A DNA stretch of 64,000 bases from Breviolum minutum Mf 1.05b.01 (taxonomy: Eukaryota > Sar > Dinophyceae > Suessiales > Symbiodiniaceae): contig DF240223.1 of assembly GCA_000507305.1 (NCBI GenBank), positions 6,358-70,357 of the forward strand. Reading direction: 5' to 3'. Of the stretch, positions 21,300 through 35,100 are shown piece after piece. The stretch's first letter is position 1. Every line of letters starts with the position of its first letter. Both the position numbers and the translations under genes were made by a program. The notes below the pieces were generated by a model, which worked only from the letters and a program-made list of their open reading frames with translations, was not told where the DNA came from and did no database searches.

Positions 21300-21665
21300 T
21301 GTGTGACGGAGTAAGAGGTTCAGCGACTACGAAGTGACAAAAAATTGCCTTTCGCCTTTTTTTGGAAGTCCAACGAGCACAAAGTGACGAGAAGGTTGCT
21401 TCCGCATGTGACAAAATTGCATCTCGCCACACTTTTGAACGCCGATGTTTTTTTTTGAACGTCAAACGAGCACGAAGTGACAAAAGGGTTGTCTCCCGAT
21501 GCTTTTCTCAGCAGCTTTTCTCAGCAGCCTTTCTCAGCTATCATCTTGCCGTGGTCAGGGGTTGGTGGTCTGCCATTAACATCATCTCGCTGTTGTCAAG
21601 GGTTGGTGGTCAGCTATGAACACGTTCTTCGAAAGAACCCTTTCGCAACGCTTTCGGGAAAAATG
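21300..21665 (+). repeat. Second, shortened copy of the 3.0-3.9 kb satellite suite
   Basis: Three modules in the same order as 2,716-3,930: GAGCACAAAGTGACGAGA units (21,375-21,500), CTTTTCTCAGCAGC units (21,505-21,540), then GGGGTTGGTGGTC units (21,555-21,620). It ends with GAACACGTTCTTCGAAAG. The match extends through the end segment CACGTTCTT. Confidence 0.87.
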
Positions 21666-21793
21666 TAAAAGTAATAGTCACAATGATATTGAAAGAAAAA
21701 CAAACGTGAAAATACTAGCAGTATATAGCAACTATGAAAGTAAAAGTGCAAGTAGGAGTAAAGTAAGAGAAAAAATACCTAATACTAAAATAC

Positions 21794-22198
21794 TCAGTAA
21801 AATGGTAGCAACGGTAATGGTGATAGTACAAGAAGAAGTATGATAACACCAAACGCTTTCAAGATGCCTAGCTTGGATGCTGTGGGTTCAGGCCAAAAGT
21901 TGTCTTTCATGCCAAAGGCACGCGTGGAACTAGTACCATGAGTACCATCTCCCAGAACAGTAGCCAAAGGTGTGCAGGACCAATCTGCTGCACCTGCGAT
22001 CGCCATGCAAACTTTCCGGATGTGCCTGGTCTTGAGTATTAAACAAAAAGCACTATTTGGTAAGTCGTGTTGAAATGCTTCGAACACTTGCAAGCGTGGC
22101 CCTGACACCTCCAGGACGACGAACACTGAAAACACATTCGCGAAGTCGCCTGAAGTCCTGAAGTTGTCTGGCACACAAAATCGGGGACTTGTCCACAA
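21794..22198 (-). CDS. Exon-like frame, unrecognised
   Basis: 134 open codons with a plausible acceptor inside (GACTTCAG then G). Reads SGDFANVFSVFVVLEVSGPR and KVCMAIAGAADWSC. It lies beyond the putative end of the giant gene at 23,071. It may belong to a neighbouring gene or an alternative 3' part. No family recognised. Confidence 0.3.
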   Translation of the reverse strand: MWTSPRFCVPDNFRTSGDFANVFSVFVVLEVSGPRLQVFEAFQHDLPNSAFCLILKTRHIRKVCMAIAGAADWSCTPLATVLGDGTHGTSSTRAFGMKDNFWPEPTASKLGILKAFGVIILLLVLSPLPLLPFY

Positions 22199-22734
22199 CA
22201 GGGTCAGAGTAGTACATCAAATTGATTCGCTAAGCTCTGAAATTGACATTCTTTGATGTGGAAACGCTGCACGAACTTTTGCCATATGCATTGTTACGTG
22301 CGAAGCTTGCTTTTGCTGTTTACAGTTTCGCATCTTAACTTTCTTACAAGGTTATGCACCGCTTTTGTGAGCTTTCACAATCACATCGCAGCTGTATTTC
22401 TTGATGTCCGACTCGCTCGTCATAGCTTCACACCCATTCCATGACAAGATTAGATAAGGCAGCATTGGCGTTCATTGGCTCATCCCTGTGTCTCCAAGTC
22501 CGTAAACTTAAGCCTTTCTTGTTGGTTCAGAAATGTGGAGAATTCTAGCAGCTAACATTTTGATTGGCGTGAATAAAATGTGTTTATGTCCGCCTGCAGG
22601 CCTGCAAAAAGCAGGCTTTCTCGGCGGCTGAGTGCCCTGGCTAGCTTTAGCTCTGTGAGGTCTGCTTCGCCAGGCCACGTCCCGGGCAGTATTTGTGAAA
22701 AGGCTGGCAAAAGGATTGAAAGTTTTTGCAGAAC

Positions 22735-22870
22735 AAACGCAACAACAACAGCAACAACAACCACAAAAGACCACAACAACAACAGCAACAACAACCACAA
22801 AAGACCACAACAACAACAGCAACAACAACCACAAAAGACCACAACAGCAAAAGCAACAACAAACAAGCAA
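22735..22870. repeat. 34-bp CAA-rich tandem repeat
   Basis: Three near-identical 34-bp units: CAACAACAACAGCAAC, AACAACCACAAAAGACCA. Because 34 is not a multiple of three, every frame stays open, giving spurious Thr/Gln/Val/Leu-rich proteins. Confidence 0.92.
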
Positions 22871-23070
22871 TGGCAGTAGCGCCAACAGCAATGACCCAAG
22901 CCAGGACAACTGAAACGTTCTGGGAACATCACCGACTTGAGTGTCTTTAACTTCAATGTGCAACTCTCCTGCTTGTTTTTGGCTATGGATTGCAAGCATT
23001 TCAATTCCTTAGTCGATTGCCAGTTTGCCCGAGTACACTGAAAACGAGGAAGGCTTTCGTGGCTTTGCAA

Positions 23071-23169
23071 TCAAGGCGCTTCAGATGAAAACCAAGATTC
23101 GCCCAAGTAGAAGCGCAGCAAGGCGACAGGAAGCTGTGAACGCTCAACCCGAGAGCTTGAACAAATAAC
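23071..23169 (-). CDS. Giant gene terminal exon
   Basis: Acceptor TTGGCTCAG/GTTATT. Reads VICSSSRVERSQLPVALLRF, YLGESWFSSEAP, then TGA at 23,071. The RF.....W ending resembles the lRFf.....Y close of family members. Confidence 0.55.
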   Translation of the reverse strand, partial: VICSSSRVERSQLPVALLRFYLGESWFSSEAP

Positions 23170-26100
23170 CTGAGCCAATAAGTCTTTGAAAACAAAAAAA
23201 CATCTAATGCAACTGAAAGTCTTGAATGATTTTGCATGGACGTGACTGACGTGACGGTGAAAGTCTTGGATTGTGGAAGGACTTGAACCACTTGAACCAA
23301 GGAGCTTTGTTGACCGAATCACATTCGGAAACGATATGCAAACAAAAAGAAAGTCCAGTGAGTCCAGTCTGTGTGTCAAATTTCTCGAAGGCCCATCTGA
23401 GTGACTCTGCCTCACCGAGAGAGACTGCCAAAAGGCACTTAGTCTCAGTGTCAAGTTGCGCAAGTTGCAATGCAACGAGCACTGGACGAAGCACAGGCAT
23501 TTCCGGTGTCAAGCGAGAATTTGGAGAGAAGCGTAAGCCAATCGTTTTCAAGTTGTCAAATGTGGAATTTTTCTTTGCCACATTTGAAGCAGCTCCTGCA
23601 ATGCCGATCAAAACCTCTGCCACTCGGGCGAAAGTTGGAAAAGAAAAGGCTTCAACCATGGGCTCCGTCTGACTTGCCAGGCCTGTTTGCACAGCGTGAG
23701 GCATCCCGGGAGGTAGCAAGTCATAGCAAGTCATAGGTAGTTGGTGCTAGGTGCCGCATTAACAGAAAGGTTCCCCTTAGAGCGCTGGTCTGGGTACTGT
23801 TTGGAGCGGAGCATCACATACAAAACCCTTTGAATTCCAAAACGTGCCGGAAAATTTTTTATTGTCTTAATTCGCTTTTATTTGGTTTATAGTCTAAGGT
23901 TTCTTCGTTCTTTTCCGTGGTTTGGTTGTTGTTTGATTCCATATCTTTCATCCTTCGTTTTTCCGCCTCGGAGCTTGTCGAGCTCCCAGAAACGCGCTTC
24001 TCCGAGGCGTGGGCGATGCACAGCCTGACTTTCCTCTGATTCGACCTGATGTTCCTCGGTCGAAAACCAAGAAAAAAACGGTCGAAGTCGAAACGGGAGA
24101 CGACTGAGACGACTTCGACTTCGCAATTTGGCATTTTTGTTTTTTCTTCAAAATCGCTACAAAGTTCACTCCAGAAATTCTCATTTTTTGCACATCTAAC
24201 ATCATCTAACCACAAAATTCACCTACCAAGTTTGGTCTAGCAGTCTAGCAGTCTAGCAGTCTAGCCTACATCATGGTCTTTTAGGCTCGTTTAGACCCTT
24301 GAGGCTGTTGCATGTTGCTGTTGCTCTTCCTGTTCACGGACGATCTCCCCTGTGCACGTGTCAGATGCGGAGCTTGTGCCTAGAGCGGACAAGTATGGAC
24401 GAGACAGATTCATAGATTCATGGATTCATGGTATGAAAATGTCAAAAAAACATTGGTTCCTACAGTTCCCTACATGTTCCTACTCCGGCATTATGCTTGA
24501 ATGCGATGAGCACCCCACAAGTCCAAGTGGAGAACTTGCATGAGGCTGAGGACTTCCATTTTGTTCCAGAATCTTTAGCAATAAACACACTCAGGCCAAT
24601 TGGGGCTTACAATCCGACGATTAAAAAATGCTTGTGGAACATATCGAAAATTCACAGAAAAGCATTGTGAATGCTATGATCTACATGCCCCAGAAAAGCA
24701 CAAGTTTTGTTTCCGTTGGTTCGGTTTTGGAAGCATTTTGGATGTCTGACACATTTGTCACATTTGACATTTGTCGCCAAGATGCCCAACATCTGCATCG
24801 CCCGCTGAACTGCTGCATCAACCGCTGCACGAACAGAGGATGTGGTTGCAAACGGTTCCGCCAAATCTCTCAAAGATTTTTCCAAAGTTCGTGTTTCTGT
24901 GGAAATGCTGGTTGGCACAGACTCCAACAAACACTTCACTGACTTCACCGCATCTTGAGCACCGCTGTTTCCACCTGTCAAGAGTGTTGCAAGTGCTTCA
25001 TCTTTCCAGGCACTCAACAAATCCTGCCGTACAAGCTGCCGAGCTTGTAGTTCTTCTTGCTCCAAAGCCTTGAGGAGTAAAGCAGATTGGATATCTCTCA
25101 AGGCTTCTGCCAGTTCGGTCTCATCAACTTCTTTGGTGGTGTAACCATTGTAACTTGTGTTTGTGAAATTTCTAATGTTAAGAGCCTTTTCATCTTTCAG
25201 CAAGACTGTGCGCATGTACAAAGCCACTTCCTCGGGCAGCAACATCTCACATCCTTGGCCTTTGGCCAATCCACGCATTCGCCAAGCACCTTGTTGTAAC
25301 TCACGGATCGACATATCTTTCCCAATTGTGATGCAAGCGACCTTAGTAAAACAGAGAAATAACACAATGTTTTAAAAAAAATCGCAAAGATATGTTCTAA
25401 ATTCAAATATTAAATATCGATATTGTTTGAAGCTCTTCTACAAACAACCAATGGACCAAGGCGCTCCGAGGGGTGGTTGCTGAATGTCAATTCCAGTGGT
25501 ATGCGGTTGATCGAAATAACAAAAACGTCGTTCTGGTCGGATATTTGCATCTTCCAATGGTACGGCCTGTGTGGCACCTTTCAACAAAATCATAGGCAAA
25601 TCAGTCCCACGCGCCAAAAAGATACATGCATCTTTCACGGAGTTCAAAGGACTGTCCATCAGAAGCTTTGCCACCTCTTCATTTTCCAAACCACACAGCA
25701 AAGCTCCCGTATCAATCAAAGCACAGAAAGGTGCAAGTGTTCGTGACTGCCGTGTGGCGACGAAGTCCAGCAAGCTTCTAGGTGTCCAGCCGGAAGCCAA
25801 ACAGCGCAACGAAACCACCTGTGGTGATGTCAAAATTGCCATGGTTTGACCATCTGTATCATCAAAGTCCACTGATGGCATAGTTGATGGCAGGATGTTG
25901 GAAGGTGTTCCTGAAAAGCCCAGGCGCACTTTGAAAATGCTCGGAGATGCCAACTCCTGGCAAAGCAGCCACTGCGGAAAAATTTGGTTCACCCAGTCTG
26001 TGTTACTGCCACCGACTTCAGCTGGAAAAAACAACCATGCTGACATACATGCCTATGAACAGTAAATAGTGAAGAAAAACCAATGCTCAAACGGCGTGAA

Positions 26101-29100
26101 GTGAACAAAGAAATAACAATCAGAGGAAGGGTTTCAACCCTTCCAGCTATGTTGCCATGGCACGTATTCGGTTTTGCGTCCAGTCATCTTGGTGTGGGGG
26201 AAAAATCGCCACATTTGTTGAAAGGTTTCAAACAGCTTGTGCTTTAAGACTGGTATGGACAACTATTTGCCCATGAGCCATGAAGTTAGATGACAAGGAC
26301 AAAGAATGACAAAGGAATCTGTACGCTGGAGAGGTGGTATCTCCGATGTATGTGTGGGAATTGAAGATTGAAACATGAACCGGAAGAGAGGAGATGGGTT
26401 TGGGTCAAAACTTTCAGTGTGAACATGGATCTTGGAATCTTGTACCATGTTCATCACATGATATGCAGAGTGTTCAGACATGCAATGTCTCGTCAGGTCG
26501 ATTTAACATTGGTCAGAGTGTCAAAATTTTTGATGGCAGTGCATTGGAGCTCCTGAGCACAAGCTGAGAACTTCTTCACTTGTGTTGGCGTTGCCTTTGG
26601 AAAAATGTCTCGTCTCAAATAGAAGTAGTAGACCTCTGGGCGTCGCCGCCAGAGTTTCTGGAGAGTCCGAAGGGTTGGCGCATCGGGCTGCACCAAATCC
26701 AAGGGCAAGACGTCGTCACCGGCGTCGGTGACGTCGTCACCGGCAGGCCCGGCGCTTGCGGCGCTGGCGCCCGGCGGCGCCGTCCAGTCGCGGAAGCGAC
26801 AAAAGGCGTCGCGCTGCGGCGGCGGCGTGGCCACGTCCTTCAGGAGCTCAGACTTCATCCTGAAGCGAAGCTCCAAATGTGTTCAAATGATGTCAAAAAA
26901 TTCAAATCTCTAAAAGTGTCATTCCATGACATAAAATGACACAATGGGACACAATGTCTTAGAATGACAAATCTTCGTACAGTTACAGTAGTCACATTTT
27001 TGAAAATTTCCGTCTGTTTTCTATCATGAACTCTTACGGCTCTGTGGCATTCTGCCTGGTGCTGTGAATTTCACTGAGCTTCTCACAGCAAAAGCATTGA
27101 CTTTACATCTGAAAGTCTCATGCCCTCGTAACCGAAGGCCAGGATACTCAGCCTGAGCTTTGAGTGCACTTGATGACGCACAAACAACGCATCGGTGGCT
27201 TGAATCGAGAAAAAAACATCTACAAAGCTGTTGAACCATGGAGTGAGAAAGGAGCACTGAGATATCTAAAAAAAATAAGTTGAAAGGACAGCTTGCAAAG
27301 AAGCATTTGGGAAGAAACTCATGATACTGGCAAACAATTTGCTGATCAAAATGCTATGAGCATAGTGATTAGTGGTTGATATGTCGCCAAATGTCAAGGC
27401 GAACCTGAAGTTAGACGGAAAGTTCAGGTGGCTAAGCTGGCTAAGGTGGATATAGATACCTACTTCACTTGGGAAGTTGGACTCAACAACTTTTTCGTGT
27501 AAATTTCTCAACTTCGAGTTCTCAGCTTTTTCGGGTAAAAGGACTTTTTTCTTCTGGACTGCTGTGCATCCGCGCAAAACGTGGTGGCGTCACTGCAGAA
27601 GGTCGCTAATGCGTTAATGGTGGTTACATCAAACACCGCGAGCACCCCAAACATGAGTTAACACATTTAACACACAGAAAATCCGAAAGGACAAACATAG
27701 CTGGATATCAATGCAAGCGGTTAGCGTACTAAAGCAAAGCTAGGGCATTGTTATGGGCATTGGACGTTGTTCTGAGCATTAGGAAGTTGAGAAGTTCAGA
27801 CGTTTTGGATGCAAGTGAGTGATGCCATGTCGTCAGGCTTCCAAAGTGGGCCTCTTTCTCAACTCATATCGGAAACTACAAATTTCGAAGCCAAACGCGG
27901 AAGAGGTGTGGCATGTGGCCATGGCCCTGCCTGAAAAACTCAACAAGAACGCAGGGCAACTAAGTGCAGAACCCAATGGCCACATCAGGATTGGCCTGGT
28001 TGCGAAAATGTTGAGCAGAAAAGCATGTCAAATTTCAAAATATGCAAATTGGATGCAGAAATTGCATCGGAGTTCACTGTGACGGAGTGCGGGAGCCATC
28101 TCAATGTGTTAGAAAGTTTGGACTGCACTGAGGCTTTTGCAAATTCGGATGCCAATGAAGGCGTCTCCAAACCTTTTCACAACAGCTTTGATCAGCTCTC
28201 TATCAGCTTTTTACATGTTTGACTTGTTCAACTCTGTTCATTTCTGTTCTGTAAAAACCCTTCTCTCTCACTCTCTCAACATCAGTTGCACTTGAATTGA
28301 ATCAAGGAGATGAGGCTGATGCAGGCTGCATACCGCTGTGTACTGTAGGTGTTTTCTAGCAAGATTGAAGCAAAGAATGAAGCTACACGTCCCAATATGT
28401 TTATCTTCTTATCATCCTTGCAGTCGCTTGATTCTGAAAATTGACATGTACCATCTTGACTTGTTCCATTTTGAATACTGTACTGCAAAGCCTTTTTTGC
28501 TTCATAAAGCCCTCTACCGACTCTACCGTTTGGTGTGCCTGTGAAGGGAACAGCAACTTGCAAGCGCGTTCCCGTTGGTGCATAGCCACGCATGGTCAAA
28601 TCCAAAACGTCTTTGTGTCGTAGTAAACCATAATGGACTCGATTCACTTTACTCAAAACGAATGGCAGGATTTGCTTCAACCATTCACGGCTCAAGAATA
28701 GCAATTCTGGCAATTCTGCTTCGGGACTCGACTCGCTCTGCGACTCGTGCTCCAAAGCCTTCATAACATCACTCTGACTCAATGCCTTCGTTGCTGCATG
28801 ATTTTTCAAATATGATTCATAGAGCCAATTTCTCAAAGGTTTTTCAAGGTGATCAAAGTAGAAATCCTCAATGGCTAGGATCAAGTGAGGATGCTCTCGC
28901 AAGGCAAGCTTCCGGACTCCCAGTCTGATTGCCTGTGGCGACAGGCACAGAAAAAACACAGTGATCATTAGAAAAACGAAGAAAGGAAGAAAAATGAAGT
29001 TTCAGGAAGAAAACATTTTCATGTGAATTTTCTGAAAATGATCTAAGCGAAATGCTTGTGCTCACTTCTGCAGACCAGGGCAACGCCCATGTATCCATAT

Positions 29101-32100
29101 CATTTCTTATTAAATATTATCAGCTCCCATTTTCTGCTTAGGGACGTGGGGTTCCAGTGTCGTCTTTGGTTTACTTCCTAAATTTTTTAATTTGCTCTGT
29201 TGGCTCATATGTTAATTCAATTACGCCTTCACGTGTCCATTCAATTTTTTGATGCTGTTGCTTTATGTTAATGTGTCGAGTCAGTCAATTCATGTTTCCT
29301 CTCAGTCCAATTCTCGGCATCTTTCTTGTCTTGCCATCTTCAATGAGTGGTAAGGTTTTCACAAGTTTCTAAATATGATTTCATGCATCTCGTGGTTTTT
29401 TCTGAATCCCTCCTTGACGTTCTGCCAGTCCATCTCTGTCCCGTGAAGTAAACCGGCTTAGAATGCCAGAAGCGACACGTCGCAACGTTTTTGCCACGTG
29501 CTTCTTTTGGGTTTCTCGCCCTCTCTTTTTATCTCTGAAATTGGGAAAACATCCTGGCCTCATGACAAGCTGACAGGGCAGACGTCGATGCCGAGTTCTG
29601 TGTCTGAACGAAAGGCTGGAGCAAATGCAGTGGCAACTCCCAACGGTCAGGAGATAATTTCAGGGGCTCTCGAGGTCCAACAGGAAAGTTCCTCGGATTC
29701 GACTTTGTCGACTCGAAAGCTTGTCGACTTCAACAACTTCAACAACTTCAACTCAGCTTAGAGACAGTTCAGACATGAGTGGATGAAGGATGAGGTCCAC
29801 TTCCTGAGATTGCAAGCATTCGAATCCTTGACTTAAAAGAAATATTGGTGCTCCAAAACGTTCCAAAATGAGTGAAATCTGTTCACAGAAAATTCCGAAA
29901 CAACTCACTGAGAAATCCGTCCGGAAGGTGCAAATGATGCGTCAATACAACAAGTTGGCTTGCCAAAAGTTGGCGCAAAAGCGATGAAACAACGTACAGT
30001 AACAACGATGTGCCAATTTTAGAAAAACACGTTTGAACAGAAACGGCTCAAAACAAGTTTAGCTGCATCTCCGAGCCCGTGTGTGAAAGAATGCCCGGTG
30101 CTCGTTTTTTGAAACCCGTGAAACGTCTCCCCTAAAAACTTCTTGTTTTTCTCTTGCTTTTCTTGAAAACAATGACAAATCACATACAAAACACACATAG
30201 ATACACACATATAGTCACATAATCCTACATAGTCTAGTTGTATCTGAATCTGTTTTGGAGGTTTGCTGGGTGAGCTCGGTTTCTCCAAAGAACACGAGCA
30301 GTCAAGCCGTATTTGTTAAAAACAAATCGCATTGCTCAAACAGTCGCATTGCCACCGCGCGAAAGCAAGAATATTGCAAATTGCAGGGCTACTTGGACAC
30401 CCTTCAAGTTACAAAAACAGCATTAATCTGGGTGATTTTTGAATACTGCAATCTTCATGGGGCTCCTGTTTTGATGGTGCTATGATTCACCTCTGCAACA
30501 TATGATACCGTTTTTATTCTCAGCAAAGACCTCCGCCTATGGTGGTTTGGCACTAAAAGATTTGAAGAGTTTAACATATTCGGAACCAAAAGACCTTTTG
30601 CGTCATGCAAATGATTTTATAGCTTTCAGAGCTCGAAGTGGTGTGCGTCGCTTCAAAACTTCAGAATGTAAACTGCTGAGGTACGTCCAGCACCACAATG
30701 GCCGAGCGAAAGGTCAGCAGGATTCCACGGAGGCAAATGCTGATGAAGTCCAAGTCGTCCCTGTGCGTCCACAAAGTCATGTCACAATGTGGTTTTCAGA
30801 AATTGAACAAAGAATCCTCCTATCGTCTTTTCTTTACAGAAGTTAGTCCTTCAGTGTTCTTCCATCTGTACACGTTAATGCCTACTTCAAAAATCATCAA
30901 AATCATCTGCTTCTGATCATTTTAACTTTTTCTCTTTTCTTTTTCCACTGCCCTCTTGTGATTTTTACACCTGAAAATTCACCAAATGCAGCAAAGTCCG
31001 AACTCAAAGTACTCAGACTCACCAAAACGGTCAAGGGTCTGAGGCGAGAAATCAGCAGCATGTGGGTAACGCTTCTCAGCAATTTCCATGCACCTGGGCT
31101 CATGATTCTGCAAAGGCGTTTGAAAAAGCTGAGAAACTCAGCGCTCGTCATTGAAACTCGGTACCCGACTTCATGATATCTTTAGGGTCATCCAACTGTG
31201 CTTTTGCTACCTGAGAAAGTTTGTAGGTCGCCTCCACGAATGACAAAATGCAACCTGACAAAAGAAACTCAGGATGGAAAAATGTCAATTTGTGTAAAGT
31301 GGTTAAGACATTGAAGGCTTGCACCAACAGCGAAACACATAGAAGAAACTCAGACCAACTTTCGAAGAAAGCCAATGGAACGAAGGGAAACTCTTTTCCC
31401 TTTCAGGGGTCATTGTGAGTCGTTGTGCATGGAGTGAAGACGAATGAAACCAAGCTGCTTTTCACAGATGAAGCTGTTGTGCAAACCTGAATCAACAAAA
31501 ATCCCACAGAAGAGAAGCACACAACATGTTGGGCGAAGGAAAGGAAACCAAACGTGGTCCATGGACAGGAGAAACAGTTCAAAGACTCTGGCTAGAACAG
31601 GCAAATTAAATCACAATAATTTCGCTTAACAGCAAAGAGACTTCCCACACTCGAACAGAAAACCCTGTGATTCGCAAGGAGCAATTTGAGAAAAAAATGC
31701 AAAAAACCTCCAAAAGGTCCGGAGAAATAAGGAGACACGGCTTCACGGCTTGCTTAGATTTGCTTGAGACACTGCGGCACACTGCACCACTGCCATCTGA
31801 ACCTGGGAGGGTTTCATCTCTCAATCTCCATGGCAGTGGTGCATCCTGCACTCCTTTCATCTCCATCCTACACTGTGTGCAACTCATCTACGTCACACTA
31901 TGACATTCTCCAATTTCTTATTTTTTGTTCACGGCATTGCGATGGATGTGTCAGTTTCCAATTCGCACCTTCCTGAGCATCGCATAGGCAGCTTTGCTGC
32001 TGGCATCAGCACGGTCAAAGCTGAAGTGGTAGACAGGTCGGAAAAATGCCTTCAAAAAACCGAGAAACGCTGTGAACATGCTGTGGAAAAGTCACTCATG

Positions 32101-35100
32101 CAATCCGAATGCGACGAGTCGGCATTCATGACTTCGACCCATTCGACCTATTCGACCTATTCGATCCATTGGATCCATTTCAGTCGTCTCTCATGTTGAA
32201 GTCAAACTGTTTGACTGAACTGACAGTTTTGATCGGCTTGGTCTGAGTAGTTCTGTCTATCTAACGCATCCAAGCTTCCTGTCCAAAGAGGGCTCGCATG
32301 ATAGACAAACTCTGCGAAAGCAGCGGGTCCGGCACCACCTGTGCAAATTAAACTAGCAGATTCATTGCGATTTTCTATGACTTTCTTTTGTACAGTTTGG
32401 TTTCAGTTGTCTCAAAAAGAATCCCAGGATCACAAAGCCAACAAACTCGAGAAACAATCATTAAATACATCAGATACATATATATAATCATATATATATA
32501 TATATATATGATATAAATTACGTATCATACATAAATATACATATCCTTCATGTTGTATATTATTCTTAAGTAGAATATATTATATACAAATATAGATTAT
32601 AAATAATATACACTATATATATAGTATCCTTGTCGTGTAAGCATTCTGAGCTCATCTTTCAGCTGCAAACCTGTCAAGCCTGATTTTGAAATAAATCCTA
32701 AGCTGCCAGCCAGACTTCTACTGTTCAGTCTATTTTTTAGTTTTCAATTTGAAACGTGAAATTAGAACATCTTCGTATCTTCCCACACATTTCCTTTTTG
32801 TGCGCGCCTGCAGAACAAGTTCCTCTGCCAGCAGAAGGCTAAGCAAAGGAGCAATCACAGCTGACTTGCCTTCGCCCATGAGTAGCTGCCTCACCAATGG
32901 TTGTCCTGACCTACGCACGTCTCGAGACTCGAGAGTGACTTGATGTAAAACGACACGGGAAGATGAGGCAGAAACATCCCCCAAAGGCCTAGGGCCTAAC
33001 ACTGTGACAACAGGATGCAACAGGCACGCTGCCCACTTTTGAGAGATTTTGATGGATTAAAACAAAAATAATGGATGAATTCTGGACGTCTGGAACGTCT
33101 GGAACATGAAATGGGTCCAAAAACAACCTGATCTCGAAACGTTTGCCGCGTTTGCCTTGCTGCATCCGTGAAGCGCCGCACCAACTTCAGTTGCCCAGAA
33201 CGAAGGTTGCCCTTAACAAAGAGCCACTCGAAGAGCAAAAAATGAGGATCCAGTGCCACACCTCAATTCTTTAACAAACCAAAACCACTGAAACCAAAAT
33301 CGAACTGAGAAGACATACCTTTAATCTCAATCGAATCGATTCTTTGACGTGCTTTTTTGACCAAAATCATCATTTGCATTCCGATATGACTTGACTTGGA
33401 AATGAACATGATCAACTTTGTGATTGTATGACATGATAATACATGATACATAGCAAAAACTATGCACAAACTTACAAATGAATTTGGTTCCTGCCCGGCC
33501 TGCCCCGTCGGACGACACAAACTCTTCACAACTACCCAGCTCGGCGGCAAGTCTGGATGAAAGATTTTGCAAGCTGCGCCATTCACCACCTGAGCACAGG
33601 GCAGTAGAATCAATAGAAATGAATAGAAATGAAAAGGATGTGTGCGTTTGAGGTGTTTTTTCTTATCTTAAAAAATCATATGCTGAATGGCTTAACCTGA
33701 TTAGACTATTGCGACCAAAATGGGTTAAATATTGACAACTAATCCGCTTGAGCCACTTGATCAAACCGGTGTACAGGCTTATATAACTTATATTTGTATG
33801 ATCACATCTAGGCTCCTAGACTCACGTCTTGATGTGCATCACATCTTCGATGATTGCATGGAAAAAGAGTCACTTAGTCAAGTGAGTCTCGTGTGAGTCT
33901 CGTGTGAGTCTTGTGAGTCTCGTGTCAAGCGTGTCAAGCGACTGCTCAAGACGTCAGGCAACCGCCTCCAGCCGAGCTGGGGAGGCAAAAACTTTCAACT
34001 TCTCGAAATGTAAAACAGATAAATCACATTAAATCACATAAAAATACAAAATGTACAAAATGTACCAAGAAACATCTAAAAAATACCATTTCAAAGATAT
34101 CATAAAAATATACCCCAAAGAACTCGACTCGACAAGGTCTCCTGAGTTGTGCTGCCAAGGCATAGCCGTGGTGCAAAGCTCGCCGCGCTGCAGTGGCGCG
34201 AGTAGCTAAGAACAACGTCGTCAACGTCGCTTTCACCAAACCTCAGAGCGAAAGCAACGTCGTCATGTCATCCAAATTTGAATTCATTGAAAACATTCAC
34301 TATAACTAAATCTCTGGTGGCTCTCTCTGTTTTGTTGTAGTCATTTTTTTCAATAAGATCACTATGTGGGATATGACTGGGATATGTATGGAATCTGTAT
34401 GGACATGTCAGATGGTCCAAGAAACATTCAGGCTGCAGCACCTCCAAACATACTTTTGGATCCAAAGAAGAAGGTAGAAACGAAGCAAACACCTGGCCGG
34501 CCTTGGTGACTTTTTTTTTTGGCACGAACACAAAAGAAAACAGTAATTTCAAATGATTCAAATGTTTTGCATTTCTATTTTCCATCTTTCGGATTTGGCT
34601 GGTTTGGGAGTCAAACGAACATCCAATTACAATCCAATTCGTGTCATCTCATCCTGTCCCCTTGTCGTCCCTTCTCGCACGAGGTCATGACATCTTTGGC
34701 CAAGATGGACGCCAAAATCCATTCAAAGCTGAGCATCGGCGGATGAAATCCTCAGAGGGTCGACCTCGACGGAAACCTTCAAAGCTCTCGGTGTTTGCTT
34801 CTCATTTTCTCCGTAAAAATGTCACTTCAAAAAAAATGACCCAAAATGACTGGAAAATGACCCAAAATGTCCAAATGGACAGATTTCTGTCAAGCTTCCG
34901 CTGACCACCTCTAAATCCCAGAGTGCGCGATGGCTCTCGGAGGCCTGGTGCAGCGGCCTAGCAGCTTAATGGGATTGCGAAATGGCACGGGCAAAAAAAA
35001 CATAGCAATGCGAATGAGAAATGCCAAAAAATGCGAAACAGCAAATGTTGGCAGAACACAATTCTTGGTTTTAATTCTGCAAACATCTACTGCATTTCAT

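Noticed and set aside
22552..23070. Val/Leu/Cys-rich membrane-like frames
   Set aside because: Frames run through a 34-bp CAA repeat and are open in all three phases because of the repeat.
28868..29098. MDTWALPWSAEV as a start exon
   Set aside because: It lies within the intron upstream of the 28,527-28,932 exon, is followed by AT-rich non-coding sequence, and shows no family match.
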